NCBI GenBank assembly: GCA_005408345.1 | Contig: SEMN01000332.1 | Coordinates: forward strand, 496,001-560,000 | Direction: 5' to 3' | DNA: 64,000 bases | DNA from: Macquaria australasica | Lineage: Eukaryota > Chordata > Actinopteri > Centrarchiformes > Percichthyidae | Shown: positions 25,762-38,379 of the stretch, piece by piece | Layout of the letters: each line of letters starts with the position of its first letter | Numbering within the stretch: position 1 is the first letter of the stretch | The notes under the pieces: model-generated | Database searches by the model: none | What the model was told of the DNA's origin: nothing | Seen by the model: only the letters and a program-made list of their open reading frames with translations | Made by a program: the position numbers and the translations under genes

Positions 25762-28700
25762 TCAGTGACAGGGGTCAAAGGGGTATTTGGAGACGCCTCC
25801 ACGAAGCTCCACCTCTGTCTCGGACCAAGCGATGACGTCCCCTCTGAGGTGGCTGCTGCAGGAGGCCAGGCTGTAGATGTCGCTGGCGGTCAGGACATGT
25901 GACCACATGTGCAGGTCCGACATCTCACCCACAAATGACTGAGTGGCATCAAAACGGCCTCCAAGAGTGTCCTGAAGAAGAGGGAACAAACCATTGCTTT
26001 GTTTTGAAGATTATGAAATGATATATACAGTAAAATATAAAGCAATCAGTGGTCAGATCAAATGTTGTCTGAAATGTGAAGTTTTTATTATTTTTGTGTA
26101 AAGTAACCCATTGTAGAAAAATACTGAATCCGCAAAAAAAAAAAAGGAAGAAAAAAAAACACTGGATAAAGGCTTCCCAAATGAGAATTTAATATGCTCA
26201 ATATTTGCACAAATACAGAAAAAAAAGACTAGTACATTTTACTGAACGAGACTTACAGAACTAAGTCACTAAAATGAACCGGTTGTCCCATCACTACGGT
26301 CTGCAACATCCTGAAACCTGCCACTTTACACCACGTTTTTTTTTAAAGCTGGATATAATTTGTAGCGTCTTAAAATATGAACAACGAGAGTGATGGTGAG
26401 TTACGAGTGGGTCGAGATGACCAGCTGACTTCGCTACGGGCTGATTGGCTGTTGAAACAGGTGACGTGCCTTACGTCCTAAAACCAGCCACTGACGGCTG
26501 AGACGGGCAGGTTCACGCCGCGGCAACTTTTTCCTGAAACGTTGTAAAACGTTTTCGTCTCGTCGCAAATCTTTGGTCTGAACTTGAGTAAAGTTTTGTC
26601 TGCTTCTGCAATGTGCATCTACTGAGAATTAATCTTTTAGTGTTTACCTGCTCCTGTCCCAGGATGAAGACCCCTCCAGGTTTGATAGGGTGCCAGGGTG
26701 AAAGATCTATCCCGGACCCCCTCTGCACTCCGTCCTGGTAGGCCTCCCACTGTCCGTCCCGCGTTGACCAAGTCACACACACGTGGTGCCACTTTCCATC
26801 ACCCAGAGACAGGGGAAGTGTCACAGCCTGGGGACAGTGAAGATGGTGAGACGCTAATAAAAATATCTACTGCCTATTCAACTCCTTAACTAAAAGGTGT
26901 AAGCCAGAATTAACCGCTAAAGCACACTTAAATTCTGATTCTCACAAGTAAAGAATGGACCCTCAGGCAGCCTGAAGCTGCAACCCTAGGAAAAATAAAT
27001 GTCTTGCTCAAGGACACTTCAACAGGGATGGCAACAGGCCCTGCCATACCACTGCATCCTCTCATAAAGTCAAGTTTTAAGATGCCACACTTAAGATGTG
27101 TTGAAGCTGTTTAGACAGCAGGTAAAGGCAGAGTCTTGGAGCTCAGCAGATGATAACTTGTACTTTTTTAAAACCCCTGACAACTCATGATTAAATAGGT
27201 AAAAATTAAAGTTAATAAATAATACTTAAGATATATTTTCTAAGAGTTTAACACTTCTAATCTCAGCGTGTAGGTGTGATTTGATCAGATTTGATTGACC
27301 GTGACAAAAACAACCAACCAACTGTCATCAGACTCTGAGTCAAATGTTGCTATATCTTGATTGGTGCGCAGAAATATGTGACATCATCTTTTTTTTACAG
27401 TTAACCCCGCCCACGTCAAACCAGTGAGAAGAGCGCAGAGACAAAAACAAAAATAACAAAAAACTGACAAAAATAAAACTTGTGTGTTCATGTAGGATCC
27501 TATCACTCACAGTAAGAAGCTGGTCGAGAAAACGAGTTTTCAGAACCTTTAACACTGTAAACACACGCTGAGCTTAACTCACAGCACTGCAGGGTTTATA
27601 TTTTTTCTCACCTTGTCATCGATCAGCAGCTCTATGGGGTTGTTCCCCCACTCGATGAGCACCAGTTCATTGGCCTGTCCAGGGGCAGAGTAAGAAAAGG
27701 GCGTCCCCAGGCCAGGCCCCACGCCCGCCTTGATCCAAAGACACAAAGTCAGAGCGAAGATCTCCTGCAGCAGAGTCCTCTTCACCTGCCCGTACATGTA
27801 GTTGGTTCTCATGGGGAAGCTGATCTGGAAGGCATCAGGACTCTGGGATTGCTTCCTGCTGGAACCTGTTTTTGAAGAAAAATAACATCAGTCATGTCAT
27901 TAAGGTCCATTTAGTAACAGTTCTGGGTCTGGAGCTTTCGATCATATCATATGAACTTCCTAATTTTTCTGAGCAATTGAAGTATCACATCACATCCATG
28001 CTGGCAAATTGATATTCAAAGTTCATTCTTGATCTTGGAAACAGCCATTGACAAAACAATCGAAGGTCTCAAACGTCCATTTAGTAGCTGTCCTTGAGCT
28101 TTTGATTTTCAAATTTGTTTTGTCAACGGCTGTTTCCAAGGTCAAGAATGAACTTTGAAACTCTACGTCAATCCTGTTTTGAATAGAAATGTTAGAAAAC
28201 AATAACAGAAAGAAACACAAACATTGGTTGCAAAAATGTGTCAGCTAAAATAAAGAGTTGCTTATGAAAATGGGGGGGGAAAATCATGTAAAAAGCTTTT
28301 TCTATGTTTTTTCTCGCAGAAAAATGTGCTAAAGTCATGTCCCAAACAAAAGACAACATCGGGTATTGTACTTTAGTTTCTTCCATATACTGGAAGTTCT
28401 TCCTTTCTCTTTGGGAACCTATGCAGCTGCAGAATACACTACTTACCCGACTTAAACTAAATGCTGCTTCATTAAGAGGAACTTGACACAACTCACTGGC
28501 TGTTGTAAATGCATGTTATAAAGTTGCTACAGTGGTTGTGTACCTGCGAGCTGCAGCTGGTTGAGCATTGTTTCCAGTTTGTTTGCGTGGAAACCAGCGT
28601 GGGGCCCTGGTGCTGCGTTTCCTGTGTGTGGAAGGTAAGTGTGACTGCCTGCTTCATTACTGTGGTGGTCACCATCATCATCACCATCATCATCATCATC

Positions 28701-30381
28701 ATCATCATGGTGGCCATCATCGTGGTTGTCATGGTCGCCGGCTGCGTCATGATGGTCATCATTGTGGCCGTCATCGTGATGGTCGGCGTGGTTCTCACTG
28801 TCGCTGTGACCGCCGTCGTTGTGGTCGGCCTTGTGGTCATTTGGGTGTCCGTCGTCATGGTGATCATCATCGTGATGGTCTCCGTCGTCTCTGTGGGTGC
28901 TCTCGTCGTGGTGGTGGTGGTGGTCTGGGCTGCTGAGGGCGGCGGTGCGATGGTGCAGCTGCTGCTCCAGAGCGCTGATCTTCCTCTGAAGCAGCTCCTT
29001 CAGAGAGCTGGAGTAGGCGATGGATGTGTTCCTCTTCTGCTGAGGGAGGTGAAAAACACACAGGTGAAGTCTTGATAACAACGAGTGTTTCCTGCCACTT
29101 AATCCCTGTGCTTCCTGTTTACACCTGAGAGGACAAAGGCATCAGTGCTGCTTTGCTATATACACAAACTGGCCTCAAGGAATCATGTGAGTGTCTGCTG
29201 ATCTGTCACCTACAAGTCTCAGAGAGCACTTGTGTGTCTTTTGCACTTCTTACATTCACTAATAATCTTGTGATGTCAGGTATGCTGTTGGTCTGTCCCT
29301 CTCACATTCAGTATGTCTTCCTGTATCTGCCTCTGCCTCCTCTACCTCAGGTAATCCAGGCTTTGTCCTGGTGCGTGCCCTGATTACCAGTCTGTCAAGG
29401 GAGATCACGATAATTACGGCTGATGTTAGACCCGTGCCGACTGCTCTGGGATGTGATTATTCCACAAACAATCCGGTGACGACAGCATTAATGTGTCCAA
29501 ATAAGGAAAAGCCATATATGGGCACGCTGCACATCACAAGCCTCCCTCTACTTCTTTTTTTTTCATTCCTCAGCTGTGTCCTTTACTTTTAACTCACTTT
29601 TTTATGTTCTCTTCTTCCTCTCTATAGTTTTGTTCTATAGTTATCTTTATTTCAAAGTACATAGTTGAAAAAGTTTCCTCGTCTTGCTGCTCACCTGCAG
29701 GTTGTCCAGCCTCTCCTTCAGCGCCTGCAGCATCCTCTCCATCTGCTCTGGTGATGATGTGATGTCCCCTGGTGTCACATGTTTATCCTTCCCCTGGTTG
29801 TTGCCGCTGTGCCCTCCATCAGATCGTTGCCCCCCCACAGAGGGGTAGTGCGGCGAGTCCGGTAAGAGGTTGCTGTTTCCATGGTGACCCTGGTGGTTGC
29901 TATAGTGCCCGTTGTCAGTGTATGTGTGATGGCTGGCCACCCCTGCATGATGGGAGTGCGAGGTTGTGCCGTGGTGCTCGTCGTGAGGCGTCACCCCCCG
30001 CCCAAGGCCCTCGCACAGGGTGAGCTTGGCCGTCAGCTCTCTAATGGTCTCCCTCTGGTCCAGGATGGTCTCTTTCTGCTGGACAAGGCTCTCCCTGAGG
30101 TGGAGGATGGTGGCTTTGGCTTCTTCGCTCGCCCCCCACCAGCCAGCAGGAGGTGCACTTTGATGGCCTGGTCCGCTGGGCCCTGCTGCCCCTACGCCTG
30201 GACCAGTTGCAAGGAAGCAGGCAGGGTCTGCATTTGCGGGGATAGGGGTGCAAACAAAGCGTGGGTGGGCTCCGTAGTCATAGTCAGACCCTGAAGTGGC
30301 ACATGCAGGGCAGAGGAGGAGTGAAAGTAAAGACAACAAAGTGGGAACAAGCAACGGGTGTAGAGACTGAGAGTTCCTCAT
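25762..30381 (-). CDS. Neuronal pentraxin family protein with His/Asp-rich linker
   Basis: Secreted, multimerising synaptic lectin of the NPTX1/NPTX2/NPTXR type, which clusters AMPA receptors in mammals. Exons in transcript order: 29695-30381, 28544-29039, 27612-27865, 26648-26827, 25762-25971; 608 residues. Order: signal peptide (MRNSQSLHPLLVPTLLSLLS), then RFVCTPIPANAD as in NPTX, a coiled-coil stretch LVQQKETILDQRETIRELTA, a His-rich segment, a second coil LKELLQRKISALEQQL, a roughly 90-residue His/Asp-rich block, then the pentraxin domain from SPDAFQISFP. The pentraxin signature HVCVTWST is intact, and GQANELVLIEWGNNPIELLI is essentially NPTX1/2. The start is uncertain: ATG 30381 gives a classic signal peptide, but in-frame ATGs at 30390 and 30456 exist. 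It is longer than NPTX1/2 (about 430) because of the His-rich segments. I do not assign a symbol because it may be a separate ohnologue. Confidence 0.93.
27903..27950 (+). repeat. Loop-type relative of the foldback element
   Basis: The words aggtccatttagta and ctggagctttcgatc match the loop of the 28015-28159 element in the same order. Degraded and lacking arms. Confidence 0.4.
28015..28159. repeat. Foldback (hairpin) element with 43-bp arms
   Basis: 28015-28057 and 28117-28159 are inverted copies matching at 41 of 43 positions, with a 59-base loop. The arms contain gttttgtcaa, ggctgtttccaag and caagaatgaactttgaa. It lies in the intron between pentraxin exons 2 and 3. A loop-like relative is at about 27903-27950 and an arm-plus-loop relative at 13336-13434. 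Confidence 0.8.
28640..28925 (-). repeat. (ATG/CAT)n-type low-complexity tract coding a His/Asp-rich block
   Basis: Within pentraxin exon 2, degenerate GAT/CAT/GAC/CAC triplets, including a pure run of cat units near 28685-28708, encode about 90 residues (roughly 268-357) dominated by H and D, for example DDDDDDDGDDDGDHH. The open frame is maintained throughout and splice phases hold, so it is translated sequence and not a frameshifted relic. Confidence 0.85.
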
Positions 30382-30495
30382 GATCTCCATCCACAGTTCA
30401 GCCAGTAAGACTAAGGAGCTTGGCTTCACTTCAAAATGCGTAATGCCAGTTGACATAAAGGTTGTGTCGACTTCTTCGTTGTTGTAAAGGAGACA

Positions 30496-30543
30496 TCAGG
30501 GAGCATGACAACAAAGATCTCCATCCACAAAGTATCCACTCAT
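30496..30543 (-). other. Possible upstream ORF in the pentraxin 5' UTR
   Basis: Minus-strand ATG at 30543 directly after a good acceptor (gttcctcacag) opens a 15-codon frame ending TGA at 30496-30498. It is in the same frame as the main ORF but closed by its own stop. If the splice site is used it would precede the pentraxin start. Confidence 0.35.
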
Positions 30544-33500
30544 CTGTGAGGAACAAATAGAAATCACAGTTTTGTCTTCAAAATGTGATCTTCTTTGTCA
30601 CGCGACAGAATAAATTTTATTCTGGTTGTCGCCTTGTCTCTCTCTCTCTGTCACTGAAGAATGGAATAAACCTGTAAAACAAAACATCATTTTTTAGATA
30701 AAGGTCTTTTAGTAGCATCCACACATTAATATAATCACCTGTACAGCAAGACAAGTCAGCTTTTTGTTGTTTGTACGCTGTCTGAGAAGTGTTGATTCAG
30801 CTCTATTCCTGATTTTAAGGCTGCAGTTTGTGGTGGTTGTGTTGTTTTGCATTGCATTATATTTTCAGGACTATCTAACAGTTTTCCTAGTAATCTATAT
30901 TTGTATCAGGTAAACACGAATTAAAATATCTGTTTTTGGTTTTTGCTGTTCTAGTTATCTATATTCAATTTCCTTGAACAGAAACGACAGTGAGAAAAGA
31001 GGCACTTTTAGACCCGGGTGACAAATATAAAGTTCTTAATTTCTCAGCAGAATGTGATGGTGGAGCTGCAGTCTGTCTGACCGTGTTGGCACATAGTCAT
31101 GCGCCAAAACGATCAGAGCCTGTCCAGACAAGGATTAGTCCAAATCAGAGGTGTGACATCCTGACCGGACCGGACCACGAGACTTTTGTTGGTACCTTCT
31201 AGTGTGACTTACTTTGATAGTTTTGACTTCTTGGAAGCCCAAAGGAAGTTCAATAAACAGACCCATTCAGTCTTTTAGTGTTGAATTTGGTGGTTATTTA
31301 AGTCTTTGACCTGGAGGATGATAATAAAACGAAGTAGTGAAGAAGATACATTTCTAAATATTTATGGAAATAATACTCTATAGTTTAAAATCTGGATCCC
31401 TAAATGATCTGGATCCCTAAATGATCCCTCGACATTACACCCAGTCCATGTGGTTTCATATTATATTATCTGTGTCTGTATCATAAAGGCTTGCTGACCT
31501 CTCTCAGCACTATAACATGTCCTTCATTATACAGGGTCGACATTTTGAAATGGCACACACGTGATGTGGCAGCTAAACCTCACTGACCACCTGTTGCTCG
31601 CAGTGACCGGCCTCTACAATGTGTGTATGTGTGTTTGTGTTGATAGGTCATACATGATTCACTGTATTTCATCAATAATGAAACAGGGTGAAAAAATACA
31701 TACAAATATAGTCTGTTGCATGACAAAGATGTCTGCCTTCGTAGAAATATCCTCACAAGCCAATGCAGAGATTATTTATGGAGCTGCAGAAACTGGAGAA
31801 GAATAATTCCTTGTTTTTTTTAATTAAGAATCATCTTTGTAATAATGTTCCTATCATCATAAAGGGGAATCAACCTTTGAGCTAAAACATGCTCGGTTTC
31901 TGCAGTTACTGTTGTGACTTACGGGGCTTAGAGGAGAGACAGATGGTCGAGGTACAGAACCGTGTCACACCCAATCTCCACAGTTTAGCCCTAAGTTTAT
32001 TACCACCCACAGGTCAGGCAATTAACCTAATTACAAGCAGTTGTTGTGCTACCTTAGCCAGAGATAAGTGGGCTTGCATGCTTCTGTGTGTGTGTGTGTG
32101 TGGTAATCCATGGTGAACACTGCGGTCGTGCACCATATGGTCAAGGTGGATCTTTAAGTAGAGCGATTAGTCCCAAATTAAAAACTGACAACTGCAGTTA
32201 GACCTGTGATTAAAAAACAGTTGACTGACAAAATAAAGCACCTCTCTATTTGTAAACAAACAGATTCGTTGTAGACAAAGAATAGACGGCGGTAAAACTA
32301 TAATCATCCCGGTGCATTACAAGATCAGTGTCAACATCGTTTTCTCTGGCAGGTGGTTCCTCCAGAATTTGTTGAGACACAAAGTTTATAAAAGTCTTCT
32401 TCAGTGTAAATCAGATGCAGTTTCATTTTAAAATCACGTTGCTGGTGCTTCATACACTTCTACACCAATATCTCTCGTGTTTAGAGTTTAATGCTAAACT
32501 GCCTGCTTTAAAATACCTTTTTACTAAAACCTGTGTGATGCCTAAACAGACTCGTTCCATATAGATTCTATTTTCATCACTCTCATATTATATAGTATTT
32601 TATATTTTGTATGTTCTATATATATGTACCCCAACAATAAAACCTAGTGTAGTAATAGTAATAGTGCAAGATGGAGCATTACTATCAGGAAACCAGTTTA
32701 AAATGCTATTTATTTTTTTATCTAACTTAACATTAGTTGTCACATTGTCCATTGTGGGTAAAAGCAGAGGCTTTTTAAAAAATGTTTGCACTTAGTGAGA
32801 CTGTTGTCCCGTCCACTTACTCTCTAGTACATTGTCATGGCCGGCTACACATATTAGGACAGTGAGTGAAAATATGGACTTTCTGATTTACTTTTTATTT
32901 TCCTTTAGTTGGAATCTAACAAACTCTGCAGCCTGTTTCTTAAACATCCGTTAAACATAATTTGTTATATTGTAATTCTTTCAACCATTTACGCTTCATT
33001 TAAATTGTTTAAGGTCACTTAATTTTCCTTAAAACTAAAAAAAAAACACCACATTTTGAGAAAATCAAAAAATGTATAAATCTAACTGCGTCTTTTAGGA
33101 AAATGTTTTGTTTAATGCAATTCAGTCAGAAGTGACAGGCAGCCACGTCTCTGGGGAAACCTCAGCTGCCTTGAGTTACTGCAAAGTTACATGCAACCAA
33201 AAACAAAAACAATAAAAGAATGAATAAATAAAAATTAAAAGTAAAAAAAAACTTTCAGTAACTGACAATCCCCCAGAAACATGTTACTAGCTTTCTTTTG
33301 CAAATTGATGCAGGTTAAGCTGTTTTAAATACAAAGCCAAGTTGTTTCATGTCATATTTTAATAATCAACTAATTATTATTTATTATGTTTAGATGATAT
33401 TTCTAAATGATTTTTCTCTCTGGACTGTGAAACAAAGATTATGTTTCTTTGCCTCTAAATGGTAAAAAGTAAATACAGAGTCACATATGGCTCTTAACTG

Positions 33501-33595
33501 GCCTCTTTGTTACATCTCATTGAAACAGATGAACTAATGTAAGACGACATTAACGCACTGTTCCAGTTAAATGAACATTGGAAAAGCATCCTTAC
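30544..33595 (-). other. Pentraxin first intron (inferred)
   Basis: About 3 kb between the inferred acceptor at 30544 and the inferred donor at 33595. It contains a 17-base direct duplication (31390-31423, atctggatccctaaatg twice) and a short GT run at about 32083-32101. No coding signal was recognised on either strand. Confidence 0.45.
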
Positions 33596-33720
33596 CTTGG
33601 AGTCCCTGGGAGAGCAGCTTGTGTAGCCGCACTGTGAACTTGCAGTGAGTTGGTCCGCCTCACACACTGATGAGATTGAGAGAGATTTACTCAAGAGGAG
33701 AGCTCAACACTTTTTATCCC
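33596..33720 (-). promoter_or_regulatory. Inferred pentraxin promoter (TATA-like) and 5' non-coding exon
   Basis: On the minus strand, gggataaaaagtg (33711-33720 on +) resembles a TATA box. About 90-115 bases downstream lies a strong donor, ctccaag|gtaagg, at 33596/33595. A first exon of about 33596-33685 joining the exon that opens at 30543 would explain the 5' UTR. Inferred from motif spacing; no transcript evidence. Confidence 0.45.
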
Positions 33721-36700
33721 TCCTTCATTGTCTCTACCTCTCTTTTCTCTCCTCCTCTCCTCCCCTCCTTCAGCTTTGTTGTGTCTTTCTTGGAAGACCA
33801 CACCTCTTTTCCTGTCAGACTCTTGACTTTTTTATTTTTATTTTGGCATCTTACTCACTGCTCCACCATCTTGATTTTATTCCACCATTTGTTTTATTCT
33901 GGAAATTTGGTGACTGATTTTATAGATGTGTCATTGATAATACTACCCTGCTCTGACAACCTGCATAAACACTTTTTTTCCCCTTAAATTTTGACCTCTG
34001 ATTTGCAGTTGTCCTCTCTAACGGGACACAAGCGCTGGCTCCTCCAGTACAACGTCACACAGCTCACCTAGATCTCAGCACGGGATTAATTGGCCTGATT
34101 AATTCCTCGTCTCTTCCAGTCTGACTGACAGCCACAGAGGCAGCGGCGCGACAGCAGATGGCTCCTTTAAGGTCAAAGAAAATCAGACAACACACAAACA
34201 ATGGAGCCAGCATGTTGATTACAGGATCAGACACTTATGCCCACATCAACATTAGATAACAGATTCAGATGCACTGGCATATATCAGGCACCACCACTGT
34301 ACCTTGTCAGGCCTCTGGGTGTCTGATTAATATCTAATTTAATCTCCTGGCCTTACAACATAACTGGTAGCACAATTCAAGGCATGGTTACTTTTAAAAG
34401 ATAAGTAATGGGATAATAACACAGGAGTAATATAGTCATTTTAATATCCTAGAGTTCTTTTTCTTCATTATCTCAAAAGTGCTGGCATTTTTTATTAGAT
34501 CTTAAACTACTGCCAGTAGAAAAAAAAAGCTAGTAAGCAGATGTTGAGTTAAGATTTTCTTTTTTAATCAAACTTTTACTACTTGACAGCCAGTAATCCA
34601 ACTAACAATCAGAGCAGTTAGACAAAAGGACACTTGGACTAAAGCAGCCTGATTACAAGAGATGTCGTTTCAGTTGATATGACGCGTTGAGCATCAAGGA
34701 TTAAATAGTGAGTGAATACAGTCAGGAGTCAAAGTTCATGTCCTGTCTCTGACTTGAACTCTGTCTGCCTCCTAATGTATAATTACATCTTAACCGCCAG
34801 AGCTGAGACTCCCAGAAAGTGTCTGAACAGGATGTGAATGCTGTGGAAAAATACTTATACCATTAATTTAATGTTTATATCATTTGTCATTTTTATCAGA
34901 GAAAACTCGTATTATAGTGTCATGTTTTGTAGCAACAGGAAATTTCAACGACCATAAAACTCAACTTTAAATTGTTAAAATATTCAATGTTTATGGTCTG
35001 TCTTAAGTGGCGCACACACACACACACACTCTGTGGCCACTGTACCATGTTATTGTCATATCACATCTCATCAGATTAATAATGTGGAAATCTTATCTAC
35101 ACGCATTATGGCCCCTCTCAGTATAGCTCACCATACAATGTACTGTCTCTCATTCAACGAATAATAAATAATGCTGTTATTTCCTATTTTTGTGTGCCGT
35201 CATACAGACAGATCTTATTAATCTTATTCTGAAATGCTGTTAAAAGCTACACAAGTATATAATTATTAAATGCTCTTTACTGAGGGCGCCCTGGTGACCT
35301 CGGGGGTTAAAGGAACTGACCATGAACAGGCAACATTCATTGTCATCTCATTTCCTGTCATGTCACTACTTCCAGCTATCCAATAAAGGCATAATAAATG
35401 TCCCAAAATAATTCTTTAAAAAAAGCTCTATACTCACAGTGTGTTTTGATACACTGCGGTTAACACACACAGAAAAGAGCAAACACTCAGCTGCATCATT
35501 TAATGTCATAGGAAGTTATATTATACAATTAAATACAGAGACATAAATAAAAGAAGACAATACTGTAACAGCATTACCAAACATTTTTCTACAATCCTCA
35601 TCTCAGTTATCTAAAATGATTAAAGTCCTTCTTTAACTCACCTTTACCTACTTCTTCTTAGGTTTAATGAGGTAAATCAATAAGGGATAATGGCTTTAAA
35701 CGGGTTTACCTCATCAGCGCACTTCCAGAAGAGAGTAAGTGTTGCAAATGATTTGTACTTTCACAGCTTACATATTTTTCAGCCATGTTTTGGACTGATT
35801 TTACCTCTCAGAGAGCCTTTTTTCCTACACGCGGCTGCACTGATGTAAACTTTGACACCTGTCTTTGTCTCCTGGGCAGGACGTTTATCTGAGACACTAT
35901 TTGTACGTGACACAGTTGGACACGGCCCAAAGAAAAGCAAAAATCAGCTGAGTGATCTATTTTCAGGCAACACATGACCTGTTTCATTGTGTCCAATGAA
36001 AGACCGTGTGACAACATGATGGTAGATATAGATGCATAGATGGGAGAGATGTGTTCAAATCATCTTTATTGTTTAATAGGTCAGTGTGAGCCGAGTGTCC
36101 TTAGTGTGTGTGAATTAGGCCCAGAGGAAGCGAGCTGACACAAACAGCTTTACGGCTCAGGTCCAAGGACATGAGACCACAGACGCTCCAATGTTCCCCT
36201 CAACACTGAACCAAGTGACCCAGAACCCCGCCGAGCACACTCGCCCTGCCATGATGGCTGGCAGACTAACTGGAGGCGGACAGAGATGACGTCTTGTCTT
36301 TTGAACGGAGAGATGGTCCCGGACAGCCCGAGACTGAGTAAAGACACTTTGATCTGTTGTTTGATGATGTGGGTTTGACCTGTTCCGATTGGGTCCAGTA
36401 AAATACTCTGTTAGTGATTTAGACTGTGTGGAGAGGCAATGTGCTGCAGTGATGAGGTCAAGTCTGGACAGTGAAGACAGTAAAGTAACACTGGAGTAGA
36501 AGATGCTTCACATGGTAGCTGCTGAATGTTTCATTTACTGGCTTTACTCAACATTTAGAGAAATTGTCAACATTATAAATTAGGCTACACGCGTTTATAA
36601 AGGTGTGTTTCCTACCTGCCTGTTTTGGTCTTACAGATCCAGTTTAATGTTGTAACTCTAGTCTGCACTTGTTGCACCACACTGACGTTCAGTGTCACGC

Positions 36701-37425
36701 AGGGAAAGTGCTGCAGGAAGTGATGTCACACTATCGCCACCCTCTGGGAAACACCCGCAACTGCAACACAAGACAGCTTCAGTCAGACGCCTGAATTTCC
36801 TAAAAGTGATGTGAAGTCAACTTATTAATTATGCTCATTACGTTATCAATCTGCAACTGTCAAATAAATGTAGTGCAATCAAAAGCAGAGCAGAAGTATA
36901 AGGTACCATGAAATACAAACAAGCACAGGGCTGTAGAGAACACTGAGGTCATGACCTCTGTATTAATTTTATTATTATTTATTCAGTGAATTAGTGCGTT
37001 TTAGCATATTGGGTGGAATTTAAATTTTTGAATTAAACACTTGGTGCGTATTTTCCATTGTTTTTTTTTACTCACTATGTTTAAATGTAACTTATTTTAG
37101 ACCAATAGAATAATAAATAAATAAAGGTTTCAGCATTTCCCTCCTAGATTTTGATTCCTGCCAGTGTGGAGACAGCTTTGAAACACCATTTTGACCCTCG
37201 TGTTGGGAAATAAAATGTACAGAAAGTATAACTGAACAACTATAATTGAAGTTATTTAAAAAAATCCCTTTTGGTTTCTGGTCAACATTTTCTGAGAGTG
37301 CTGGGGGCACTCATGACCTCAGTACTGCTAAAATCTTGGTTACAGCTCTGGTAAAGTATGAATTGTGCTCGAGTCCAGTACTTGAGTAAATGTACCACTG
37401 TGAAAAAAAGAGATTAGGCTAAAAC
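33721..37425. other. Intergenic region between the divergent pentraxin and BAIAP2-type genes
   Basis: About 3.7 kb, AT-rich, with a short (CA)n at about 35010-35028. None of the small ORFs (for example 33645-33987 and 36150-36347) resembles a known protein. No RNA gene recognised. Confidence 0.5.
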
Positions 37426-37948
37426 CAGTGGTGGAAGAAGTATTCATATCTTTTACGTGAAAGTAGTAATACTACAGAGGAAAAAATACTCAAGTAAAGG
37501 TCCTGCATTCAAAATCTTACTTAAGTAAAAGTACAAACTTTTTAGCATCAAATTTTACTTATAGTACCAAAAGTAAAAGTGCTCATTATGCAGAACAGCC
37601 CATTTCAGAATAACATATATTAAATTACTTGATTATAATTATTGATTAATTACTGTGTTTATCACTTTAATGTTGCAGCTGGTAAAGGTGGAGCTAATTG
37701 TAATGACTATAATAATATATCATAATTTATTAGTTGATTTATATTTTGTATTTATCTAAATCTGCAAACTAAGTAACTAAAGCTATCAAATAAATGTAGT
37801 GGACAATATTTGCCTCCAAAATGTAGTGGAGTAAAAGTATAAAGTAGCATAAAATGGAAATTCTCAAGTAAAGTACAAGTACCTCAGAAATTGTACTTAA
37901 GTAGCCTACAGTACTTGAGTAAATGTACTTAGTTACTTTCCACCTCTG
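37426..37948. mobile_element. hAT-like MITE, copy 1
   Basis: 523 bp starting CAGTGGTGGAAG and ending CTTTCCACCTCTG, so the termini are inverted. They are flanked by 8-bp duplications gctaaaac (37418-37425) and gctacaac (37949-37956), 7 of 8 identical. The interior is rich in the words tacttaagtaaaagtac and actcaagtaaag, typical of a very abundant fish MITE. No coding capacity. The 8-bp duplication supports the hAT superfamily. A partial relic of the same 3' end (cagtacttgagtaaatgtac) lies just upstream near 37373-37397. Confidence 0.8.
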
Positions 37949-38379
37949 GCTACAACTGACCCCAAACTCTTTGGGTAATTTTAACTCTCCTCTACAGCAC
38001 TTTTATTTCTTACATCAGCCTTTAATCTTCTCAGCAGTTTATTGCAGTAAATGACTCTGAGTCCATGCAGGGGCCTCCTCCTCCTCTGAGAACGGGGAGC
38101 AGCGGGGATATAGTGATGGGTGTATGTAGGCCAGTGATAGGCTTGCCTGTGCTGTGGCTTAAAAAGTTCAAGTCATTATTCTCCTCCTGCTCCTATTCAG
38201 ACGAGGTCCCGTTGGCTCATTGTTATTCTGCCCGAGTGACAGAGAGAGAGAGGCGGATACAGGACGGGAGGCTGGCTGTGGTTTCCAACGGCGGGGAGCT
38301 GGTTGTACTGGGCGGTGGGGTTTGTCGGTGCTGTTTCTGGACGGGTTTTTTTTCCTTCTTTTTGCGGGCGTGAAGGCAT

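Noticed and set aside
28509..29075. Antisense ORF made mostly of Val/Ile/Met
   Set aside because: It is the other strand of the His/Asp-rich pentraxin exon; the low-complexity triplet repeat keeps all frames open.
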